Shown here piece after piece: positions 1-5,583 of a stretch of DNA of 5,583 bases. The translations under genes and the position numbers were made by a program. The stretch is taken from contig CAIQSZ010000388.1 of the NCBI GenBank assembly GCA_903874575.1, positions 1 to 5,583 on the forward strand, written 5' to 3'. The notes beneath the pieces were generated by a model. That model worked only from the letters and a program-made list of their open reading frames with translations. It did no database searches and had not been told where the DNA came from. Position 1 is the stretch's first letter. Each line of letters starts with the position of its first letter. This DNA comes from an uncultured Elusimicrobia bacterium. Its GTDB lineage: Bacteria; Elusimicrobiota; Elusimicrobia; UBA1565; UBA9628.

Positions 1-1608
1 AACATCGTCGACACCCCCGGCCACGCCGACTTCGGCTCCGAGGTCGAACGCATCCTGAAGATGGTCGACGGAGCGCTCCTGGTCGTCGACGCGGTGGAAG
101 GCCCTATGCCTCAGACCCGCTTCGTCCTGCGCAAGGCGCTGGCGCTGGGTCTGCACCCGATCGTCGTCATCAACAAGATGGACCGTCCCCATATCCGCCC
201 GCAGGAGGCTTTGAACAAGGTGTTCGACCTGTTTATCGACCTGGGCGCGACCGATCCGCAGATGGACTTCGCGACCGTCTACGCCGCGGGCAAGGCCGGT
301 TGGGCCAGCTACGACGTCGGCAAGGTGGGCGCGGACATGACGCCGTTGTTCGACACCATCCTCAAGTCGGTCCCCGGACCCAGCGTCGATCCGACGAAGC
401 CGCTTCAGATGCTGGTCACCATGCTGGACTACAGCAACTACCTGGGCAAAATCGGCATCGGCCGCATTCAGAACGGGCGCCTCGCCAAGAACGAGACCGC
501 CGCGCTGATCAAGGCCGAGGACGGAAAGATCATTCCCGGCAAGATCACGATGCTCCAGATGTACTACGGGCTTCAGCGCCGCGACGTCAATGAGGTCCAG
601 GCCGGCGACATCGTCGCGCTGGCGGGCATGGAGACCATCAACGTCGGCGACACGGTGTCGTCCATCGGCAATCCCCAGGCGCTGCCTCCCCTGGAGATCG
701 ACGAGCCGACGTTGTCCATGGAGTTCATGGTCAACAACTCGCCGTTGTCCGGGCGCGAAGGCAAGTTCGTCACCTCCCGCCATATCCGCGAGCGCCTGCT
801 CAAGGAACAGCAGATCAACGTCGGGCTCAAGATCGAGCAGATGCCGGGCGAAGGCCATTTCAAGGTTTCCGGCCGGGGCGAACTGCATCTATCCGTGCTC
901 ATCGAGACGATGCGCCGCGAGGGCTTCGAACTGGCGGTCTCCCGCCCGGAAGTCATCTTCCGCGAGGTCGGCGGCGTGGTCAGCGAACCGATGGAAAATC
1001 TGGTCGTGGACGCTCCCGCGACCTACCAGGGAGCGATCATCGAGGCCCTGGGCCGTCGTTTCGGCCAACTCACCAACATGGCGCCGGAAGGCACCTCGCG
1101 CGTGCGCCTGGAATACGTGATCTCCTCGCGCGGTCTGATGGGCTTCAAAGGCGAGTTGATGACCTTGACCAAGGGCACCGGCATGATGCACCACAGCTTC
1201 AACGGCTACGGCCCGAAGGGTTCGGAGCCGGCGGAACGCGCCAACGGAGTGCTCATCTGCAAGGAGGCCGGCAGCACCACCGGCTTCGCTCTCAGCAACC
1301 TTCAGGAACGTTCCGATTTTTTCGTCCCCCCCGGCGTGGAGGTCTACGAGGGCATGATCGTGGGCACCAACTCGCGAAAAGCCGACATGGTCATAAACCC
1401 GTGCAAAGCCAAGGCGCTGACCAACATGCGCTCGAAGGCTTCCGACGAGGCCATCCAATTGGAGCCGCCGAAGATACTCTCCCTGGAGCAGGCTCTTGAA
1501 TTCATCGACAACGACGAACTCGTCGAAGTGACGCCCGCCAGCATCCGCCTGCGCAAGAAGGTCCTCAATGCCTCCATGCGCTCCCGCTCGGAAAAGAAAG
1601 GAGACTGA
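1..1608 (+). CDS. typA: Translational GTPase TypA/BipA, 5'-truncated by window edge
   Basis: A ribosome-associated GTPase of the EF-G/LepA superfamily, implicated in ribosome assembly and growth under stress or cold. The frame is open from base 1, so the ATG at 61 is an internal methionine. The visible 535 residues begin just before G3 (DTPGH, residues 4-8) and include G4 (NKMD, 58-61). The G5 region reads YAAGKAGWA where many homologues have YASA. The domain III/V core GRGELHLSVLIETMRREGFELAVSRPEVIFRE-type block is present at about 284-315. The BipA-specific C-terminal region follows, with LTNMRSKASDE near 470 and EQALEFIDNDELVEVTPASIRLRKK near the end. About 70 N-terminal residues (P-loop and switch I) are missing, which would give the usual ~600-residue length. 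It ends in TGA 7 bp from the stop of the convergent porV-like gene. No frameshift or missing block is seen. Identification is very secure. Confidence 0.97.
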   Translation, partial: NIVDTPGHADFGSEVERILKMVDGALLVVDAVEGPMPQTRFVLRKALALGLHPIVVINKMDRPHIRPQEALNKVFDLFIDLGATDPQMDFATVYAAGKAGWASYDVGKVGADMTPLFDTILKSVPGPSVDPTKPLQMLVTMLDYSNYLGKIGIGRIQNGRLAKNETAALIKAEDGKIIPGKITMLQMYYGLQRRDVNEVQAGDIVALAGMETINVGDTVSSIGNPQALPPLEIDEPTLSMEFMVNNSPLSGREGKFVTSRHIRERLLKEQQINVGLKIEQMPGEGHFKVSGRGELHLSVLIETMRREGFELAVSRPEVIFREVGGVVSEPMENLVVDAPATYQGAIIEALGRRFGQLTNMAPEGTSRVRLEYVISSRGLMGFKGELMTLTKGTGMMHHSFNGYGPKGSEPAERANGVLICKEAGSTTGFALSNLQERSDFFVPPGVEVYEGMIVGTNSRKADMVINPCKAKALTNMRSKASDEAIQLEPPKILSLEQALEFIDNDELVEVTPASIRLRKKVLNASMRSRSEKKGD

Positions 1609-1620
1609 CCGGCCGTCAGT
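1590..1620 (-). terminator. Candidate intrinsic terminator of the minus-strand protease/porV-like operon
   Basis: Bases 1604-1620 form a perfect 6-bp inverted repeat (ACTGAC ... GTCAGT) around a 5-base loop. Read on the - strand, the hairpin is followed directly by CTCCTTTCTTTTCC, a pyrimidine-rich tract with 8 T in 14. That matches the layout of a weak Rho-independent terminator for the - strand operon. Read on the + strand, no T-rich tract follows, so it is not a good terminator for typA. The stem is short with only three G-C pairs, so activity is uncertain. Confidence 0.4.
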
Positions 1621-2779
1621 AAATCCAGCCGGGCGCGCCCTGCAGGCGTTCGCGCGGCACGGCTCGGGGACGAGGGATGTCGTCGGTCGCCGGCCGGCGC
1701 TGTTCCAGGTCCGGCATCTCTTCGTGCTCCGGAGAGGTTTCGATGAACGGGCGTCGCTGGCGGCCGCGAACGGACGGCGGGACGCCGCCGAAGCGATACG
1801 CGACGGTCACGCGTTGGGCGTTGCCCAGCAGGTCCCCAAGGTCGTAGGCGTAGTCGATCAGAACGCGCCCCTTCCAGCGGTAGCCGAAGCCCATCGTGAG
1901 GCCGCCCTGAGAGCCGTAGTTGAAGCGATAGCCGATGCGCAGGCCGTAGGATTTGAGCCAGAAATACTCGACGCCGGCGTTCGCGTGCCACAGGTGCTCG
2001 TCGATCACGTAGTCGCCGTCGACGGCCGCGATCAGGTTATGGACGGAGGGAACCCCGCCCTGCCAGGCGCCGCCGCCGCGGACCGTGGTGGGCAAGGGGT
2101 CGGCCTGTTGGAGATATTTCAGCTTGCCCCCGAGGTTGAGGACGGAAGCGCCTACGCTCCAGCCGGCCTCCGGCGAGTGCGCCAAATAGCCGACGTCGGC
2201 CGCCAAGGCGGTCGCGTGGTAGCTCTCGACCAAGGTCGATCTCAGGTATTTCCCCGCCACGCCGAAGAAATGGTCGATGTTCAGGGTCCCGCTCTTGGTT
2301 TCCATCGCCGTCATCCCCACGCGTTCGGCGTAGCCGCCGGTGAGGACCATGTCGCTGCCCGCCGACAGGCGCTGAGACGAGCCGAGCGACCCGTCGGCGC
2401 GCAGGGTGTTGACCTCTATCGTGCCGCTTTGCGAGAGCAGCGCGCTGGCCGCGGCCGTGGTGTAGCCGTTGCCGGAGATCCCGGTCAGCGGAGTCGGGGC
2501 GGCGTACGCGAGGTTCTGCAGGGTGCTTTCCCCCGCGCCGACGATGTAGCTGAAATTCAGTTCATGCGCGTTGAGCCGCGCCAGGCCCGCGGGATTATAC
2601 TGGAGGGCGCTGGCGTCGGTCGCCACGGCGCAGAAGGCTCCCCCCATTCCCAGCGCGCGCGCTCCCAGGGGAACCTGCAGGACCGGAGCCGCGGTGACGC
2701 CCGCGTTGTCGGCGCGCGCGGGCGCCCCGAGCGCGACGAGCGCGGCGGCCGTCAGAGCGGCGAATGGGTGTCGATTCAT
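1616..2779 (-). CDS. PorV/PorQ-family (UPF0164-like) outer-membrane beta-barrel protein
   Basis: Predicted 387-residue outer-membrane barrel of the PorV/PorQ group, related to FadL-type barrels; PorV itself is a cargo-binding shuttle of the type IX secretion system. The ATG at 2779 was chosen because it opens a clear signal peptide: a short basic start, an Ala/Leu core, and a likely cut after ARA (residue 23). A TTG further upstream would add 36 Arg-rich residues in front of it. The family signature follows at 39-66: GARALGMGGAFCAVATDAS, then ALQYNPAGLA. Alternating amphipathic strands rich in Tyr, Gly and Val continue to about 332 (RVTVAYRFGG). The last 55 residues (333-387) are a Pro/Arg/Glu-rich hydrophilic tail that does not look like a barrel strand. 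The start overlaps the protease stop by one base and no clear Shine-Dalgarno precedes it, so coupling is likely. The family is secure; a PorV-like transport role is inference. Confidence 0.85.
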   Translation of the reverse strand: MNRHPFAALTAAALVALGAPARADNAGVTAAPVLQVPLGARALGMGGAFCAVATDASALQYNPAGLARLNAHELNFSYIVGAGESTLQNLAYAAPTPLTGISGNGYTTAAASALLSQSGTIEVNTLRADGSLGSSQRLSAGSDMVLTGGYAERVGMTAMETKSGTLNIDHFFGVAGKYLRSTLVESYHATALAADVGYLAHSPEAGWSVGASVLNLGGKLKYLQQADPLPTTVRGGGAWQGGVPSVHNLIAAVDGDYVIDEHLWHANAGVEYFWLKSYGLRIGYRFNYGSQGGLTMGFGYRWKGRVLIDYAYDLGDLLGNAQRVTVAYRFGGVPPSVRGRQRRPFIETSPEHEEMPDLEQRRPATDDIPRPRAVPRERLQGAPGWIY

Positions 2780-2781
2780 CA
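2777..2781 (-). promoter_or_regulatory. TGATG stop-start overlap coupling protease and porV-like gene
   Basis: On the - strand the protease ends ...CTT CAT TGA and the porV-like gene starts ATG AAT, with the A shared. The 20 bases upstream (GAAGATCGTCGTGCTTCATT) hold no AGGAGG-like sequence, only a weak GAAGA about 15 bases away. Termination-reinitiation is therefore the likely way the second gene is translated, tying its output to that of the protease. Confidence 0.75.
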
Positions 2782-5583
2782 ATGAAGCACGACGATCTTC
2801 TGCGTGGCGCGCAGTCCGGGGCCGTCCGCCCGGATCACATAGACGCCGCTGGCGACGCCCGCGCCGGAAGCGTTGCTGCCGTCCCAATCGACCGATCCCT
2901 TGCCTGCGGGAGCGTCGCCGTCGAACAAGGTTCGCACGTAGCGTCCGGTGACCGTATAAAGCTTGAGAGTCAGGCGTCCGGCGCCGGAGACGGCGTACTT
3001 GACGGTCGCCTTCTGTCCCAGCGCAGGGTTGAACACGTTGTTGTACGCCGCAAGTTCGGTCCGGTCGGAACTCAGGTTTAGCGGGTTGGACAGGCCCATG
3101 GAGGAGGCCTTCGTCGTGGGGCCCTGGAGGACGTTATAGCCGAATATCTCCAGATAGACGGTTCCGAACGCAGGAAAGCGGCTTTCGAAGCTGGCGGCCG
3201 CGGAGAGTTGGACGCGGCCCGTTATCGTGCCTCCTGCGTTTTCCGAACTCAAGAAAAGCAGATAGTCGCCGAAGACGTTGGGGACGTGCGTCACGGTATT
3301 CGGGATGACGCGCAGGCCTTGATCTCTCAACTGGGCGTAGGCGAAGCGCCAATCCTGATTATGCACGAAGGTGGACGTGTTGACCGTGAAGGCGATGACG
3401 TCGCGGTCGAATGCCGCGCTGACGACCGAGCTTGCCAGCGCGCCAGCCTGCGGGTAGGAGACCGTGAGAGCGTAGGGAACGGACGAATTCACGCCGCTGT
3501 TCGAGCCGTCCAGGGCGTCTCCTGCGACCACCTCGGCGTACAGCAGCGTCCCTGAGGGGTTGTTGTATTTGAGCGTCATCTGAGACTGGGTCGTGGTGCA
3601 GTCCACCTGGTCACAGAACCCGTCGATGGTGCCGAAGCCGTCGTATGGGGGCGCGACGCCCGCGACGACTTGTCGGGACGCGTTATATAGCTTCAACTGG
3701 TAGGCTTTAAACAACCCGCTGCCGATCGGCGGCAGGCTCAGCGTGATTTGGACGAGCCCGGGGCCGGCGGCGAAGGAGTAAAAATCCTGATCGGCGACCG
3801 GGTAGAGGGTCGCGCTGACCGCGGACATGGAGCTGATGTCGGTGGCGGTCTCGAACCCGTCGTTGGATTCATAAACGTCTCCGCCCGCCGGGATCAGCCC
3901 GTGGGCGCCGAAGGCGGAGGCGATCACCGGCTGGACGATGTTGGCGCCGCCGCACGCGGCGACGGTCCCCAGCTTGTCGACTTGGAGCATGGCCTCGTAG
4001 AATTCGGCGAAACTTTCCGGGAAGAACAACAAAGACTGGAAAACGAGTCCGTCCGCGCACGAACGGCCGGTGTCGTGGCCCTGGGCCGCGATGCGGTTCT
4101 TGCGGACGTCCCACAGGGCCTGGGAGATAAACGGGCTGTCGTTATGAATTTCACCCTGCCAGCCGGTCGCCGGACTGCCGAGTTGGTAGCAAGGCGAGTT
4201 GGATTGGCAGTCGAGCTCTCGCAGCGATCCGCTTTGCCCGGACAGCACTCCGACAACATAGGAGCCGATGTGCGGCTGATCCAGGGAACTCGCGGAGAAA
4301 TAATCGGCGGTTCCCTCCGAGATCGCCCCGGCCTGTCCGTAGTTCTGGATGGACCAGATCTTTTCGATGATATAGTGCACGTACTCGTGGCGCGGGACGG
4401 TGGCGTCGTCCATGAACGCGTCGGACGGCGCCAGTCCGCTCACGTCGCCGAAGAAGAGATCGTCGTAGTCGGGGTCGTAGAAGGCGTTGAGCAGGTCGGG
4501 CCCGACGTGGGCCATCGCCACGACGGGGCCGGCGATCGGGACGGCGCCCGACCCGTCCACGCCCGCAAGGTAGTCGTGCATCTTGTTGAGGTGATAGAAC
4601 AGCGACATCTCGCCGTGGATGTTCTGCGGCTGATCGGCCGCGGTCCAGATGTGGCTGGACAGCGGCGCCCCGTCGCTGCCCGCGGTGGTCAGGACCAGGT
4701 AGCTCGAGATGGCGACGTCGTAGCCGTTGTTCTGTCCGGATTCGTTGGAGCGTACGGCGAGCGTCATTCGTTGGCCGTGGACCGTCGCGCCGTTGAACGG
4801 GCCGCGGTTGCCGACGTAGCTGGCGATGGGATGGCCGTAGCCGTCGTAGATGAAGAGTTGGTCGTCGTCGCTGATGTCGCCGGAGCCCTCGCCCTGGCCG
4901 CCGCTGAAGCCGCCGACCGCGAAGTTCTGGAAGACGGGCAGGAACTCGACGGCGTTGGGCGCGGCGACGGACAGGTCGATGGAGGATACGAGCGTGGAAT
5001 TGTTCGGGTACGGGTGCGGCGACGACGCGGGCGTAGCCGCGGTGTGCCACTGGCCGCCGCCGTTGTCGTAGTGGGCGTTGGGGCCGCGGAACTCCGAGAC
5101 GCTGACGTAGGGTCCCTGCAGGGACATGGACACCTTGTCGTACCGCCACGGGTCGCAGAAGAAGCCGTCGCCGTAGGTCGCGTCGTATTCTGTCAGGGTC
5201 TGCGTGACGCCGCCCGAGCCGTCGGGCAGATAGACGTACTGGTTATTGAAGCGCCGGCTCACGGGGCCGGGCGTAGTGATGGGGTCGATGTCCCAGACCA
5301 TTCCGCTGACGACGCCCGAACTGAGGCAGGGCCCGGCGAAGCGGATGATCGAATAGCGCAGGAGAACCTGGCCGGTGAGGGCGTCGACGAAGTAGCGCCA
5401 GGAGCCGCCGGCCGCGTCCACGCGCAGCTTCCAGGCCAGGTGCGGGCGTCCGTCGGTTTCCAGCGGCAGGACCACCAAAGTCGGCGCGCCGCGCGCGGCC
5501 CCGCGTCCGCCCGCGTCCGCCAGGGCCGCCCGTGCCGCGACGTCGGCCGGAACGCTCGGGGTCGTGGGAAGCGCCAGATCCGG
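2779..5583 (-). CDS. Secreted thermolysin-type (M4/M36-like) metalloprotease with CUB-like, PPC-like and FlgD/T9SS-like C-terminal domains, 5'-truncated
   Basis: A zinc endopeptidase, probably exported and cell-surface or extracellular. The frame is open to the window edge, so the TTG at 5478 is not the start; signal peptide and propeptide N-terminus lie outside. Numbering the 934 visible residues from the edge: 1-82 end of an FTP/PepSY propeptide (HLAWKLRV, then YFVDALTGQVL); ~90-182 beta-sandwich segment (GMVWDIDP ... LQGPYVSV); ~183-293 CUB-like domain; ~315-565 catalytic domain. The active site is complete: NAFY 366-369, zinc ligands H399 and H403 in HEYVH with E400 as base, third ligand E423 and D427 in SEGTADYF with the same spacing as thermolysin, and H480 in IHNDS matching thermolysin His231. 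Then a PPC-like domain (569-710), an unassigned beta-rich region (711-845) and a FlgD-Ig/T9SS type A-like domain (846-934). Eight cysteines are visible. It is the upstream partner of the porV-like gene. Peptidase identity is firm; M4 versus M36 assignment and natural substrate are not decided. Confidence 0.92.
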   Translation of the reverse strand, partial: PDLALPTTPSVPADVAARAALADAGGRGAARGAPTLVVLPLETDGRPHLAWKLRVDAAGGSWRYFVDALTGQVLLRYSIIRFAGPCLSSGVVSGMVWDIDPITTPGPVSRRFNNQYVYLPDGSGGVTQTLTEYDATYGDGFFCDPWRYDKVSMSLQGPYVSVSEFRGPNAHYDNGGGQWHTAATPASSPHPYPNNSTLVSSIDLSVAAPNAVEFLPVFQNFAVGGFSGGQGEGSGDISDDDQLFIYDGYGHPIASYVGNRGPFNGATVHGQRMTLAVRSNESGQNNGYDVAISSYLVLTTAGSDGAPLSSHIWTAADQPQNIHGEMSLFYHLNKMHDYLAGVDGSGAVPIAGPVVAMAHVGPDLLNAFYDPDYDDLFFGDVSGLAPSDAFMDDATVPRHEYVHYIIEKIWSIQNYGQAGAISEGTADYFSASSLDQPHIGSYVVGVLSGQSGSLRELDCQSNSPCYQLGSPATGWQGEIHNDSPFISQALWDVRKNRIAAQGHDTGRSCADGLVFQSLLFFPESFAEFYEAMLQVDKLGTVAACGGANIVQPVIASAFGAHGLIPAGGDVYESNDGFETATDISSMSAVSATLYPVADQDFYSFAAGPGLVQITLSLPPIGSGLFKAYQLKLYNASRQVVAGVAPPYDGFGTIDGFCDQVDCTTTQSQMTLKYNNPSGTLLYAEVVAGDALDGSNSGVNSSVPYALTVSYPQAGALASSVVSAAFDRDVIAFTVNTSTFVHNQDWRFAYAQLRDQGLRVIPNTVTHVPNVFGDYLLFLSSENAGGTITGRVQLSAAASFESRFPAFGTVYLEIFGYNVLQGPTTKASSMGLSNPLNLSSDRTELAAYNNVFNPALGQKATVKYAVSGAGRLTLKLYTVTGRYVRTLFDGDAPAGKGSVDWDGSNASGAGVASGVYVIRADGPGLRATQKIVVLH
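2782..3048 (-). other. FlgD-Ig / T9SS type A-like C-terminal domain of the protease
   Basis: The last 89 residues (846-934 of the visible protein) follow the pattern of FlgD Ig-like and T9SS type A sorting domains. They read YNNVFNPALGQKATVKYAV, then LTLKLYTVTGRYVRTLF, a WDGSNASGAGVASGVYVIR turn, and a basic-hydrophobic finish RATQKIVVLH. In Bacteroidota such domains direct cargo through the type IX system and are removed or anchored at the surface. In other phyla the same fold is common at the ends of secreted proteins and its export role is less clear. Confidence 0.75.
3454..3879 (-). other. PPC-like (bacterial pre-peptidase C-terminal) domain of the protease
   Basis: Residues 569-710 open with DVYESNDGFETATDIS and continue ATLYPVADQDFYSF, the standard start of PPC domains (YEpNDs...A...i, then D.DwY.f). 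They end in a YALTVSY strand. A CDQVDC pair at 657-662 could form a local disulfide. PPC domains usually sit after secreted protease catalytic domains and are often cleaved during maturation. Confidence 0.7.
4705..5037 (-). other. CUB-like domain placed before the catalytic domain
   Basis: Residues ~183-293 contain SSPHPYPNN, then VEFLPVFQNFAV, an acidic SDDDQLFIYDGYG strand, ASYVGNRG, and MTLAVRSNESGQNNGYDV. This follows the CUB order: SPxPYPNN, an F..F strand, D.L.IYDG, then a late l.l...S..s....Gy block. It lacks the classical CUB cysteines, as bacterial versions often do. It separates the propeptide-side beta-sandwich from the catalytic domain. Confidence 0.6.
5501..5520. repeat. Perfect 10-bp tandem duplication inside the protease gene
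   Basis: CCGCGTCCGC occurs twice back to back. It lies in the Ala/Gly/Arg-rich propeptide linker, and because 10 is not a multiple of 3 the copies are read in different frames. It is a possible slippage site but may be chance in GC-rich DNA. Confidence 0.4.

Noticed and set aside
61..63. ATG as the start of typA
   Set aside because: The G3 motif DTPGHADFG is encoded in frame upstream, so the gene begins outside the window.
289..300. Variant G5 motif in TypA (AAGK instead of ASA-) as a sign of altered nucleotide binding
   Set aside because: G5 is the least conserved GTPase motif and similar variants are likely in functional TypA proteins; the rest of the protein is typical.
1596..1603. AAGGAG near the end of typA as a ribosome binding site for a + strand gene
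   Set aside because: No credible + strand gene follows; the next DNA is the coding end of the convergent porV-like gene.
1568..2785. A 405-codon open frame on the + strand opposite the porV-like gene
   Set aside because: It has no recognisable domain, is rich in Arg/Ala/Gly/Val as expected of GC-rich antisense frames, and the - strand carries a clear signal peptide and family signature.
2780..2887. A 36-residue N-terminal extension of the PorV-like protein from a TTG at 2887
   Set aside because: It would put an Arg-rich stretch before a good signal peptide; the ATG at 2779 is better supported.
4151..5149. A 332-codon Arg/Pro-rich open frame on the - strand in another frame of the protease gene
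   Set aside because: It is a shifted-frame shadow; the CUB-like and catalytic motifs are all in the other frame without interruption.
5476..5478. TTG as the start of the protease
   Set aside because: The frame stays open to the window edge, with a plausible PepSY/propeptide sequence upstream, and starting here would remove signal peptide and propeptide.

Overview
The window is GC-rich bacterial DNA, almost fully coding, with three genes in a convergent layout. The 3' nine-tenths of typA/bipA (translational GTPase) runs on the + strand (1-1608). After a 7-bp gap, two genes on the - strand run toward it. The first, entering from the right edge, is a large secreted thermolysin-type metalloprotease (2779-5583, 5' end outside the window). 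The second, following it, is an outer-membrane beta-barrel protein of the PorV/PorQ (UPF0164-like) family (1616-2779). The protease stop and the PorV-like start share one base (TGATG), so the two are almost certainly co-transcribed and probably translationally coupled.

Region by region: 1-1608 is TypA from the G3 motif to the C-terminus. 1604-1620 is a small palindrome holding both convergent stop codons and followed, on the - strand, by a pyrimidine tract, a candidate terminator for the - operon. 1616-2779 is the PorV-like barrel with a signal peptide and an unusual hydrophilic C-terminal tail. 2779-5583 is the protease. In order it has the end of an FTP/PepSY propeptide, a beta-sandwich segment, a CUB-like domain, a catalytic domain with a complete HEXXH...E...H active site, a PPC-like domain, an unassigned beta-rich region, and a FlgD-Ig/T9SS type A-like C-terminal domain. 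No RNA genes, mobile elements or CRISPR arrays are visible, and no non-coding stretch exceeds about 10 bp.

The main biological interest is the pairing. A protease ending in a type IX secretion-like sorting domain is encoded in a one-base overlap with a homologue of PorV, the outer-membrane protein that in the Bacteroidota T9SS receives cargo through such C-terminal domains. This suggests a dedicated cargo/shuttle pair, but no other T9SS gene is in view.

Organism: high GC, the PorV/PorQ family and FlgD-like C-terminal domains on secreted proteins fit Elusimicrobiota or another GC-rich lineage outside the classical Bacteroidota. This is inference from gene content and remains uncertain.
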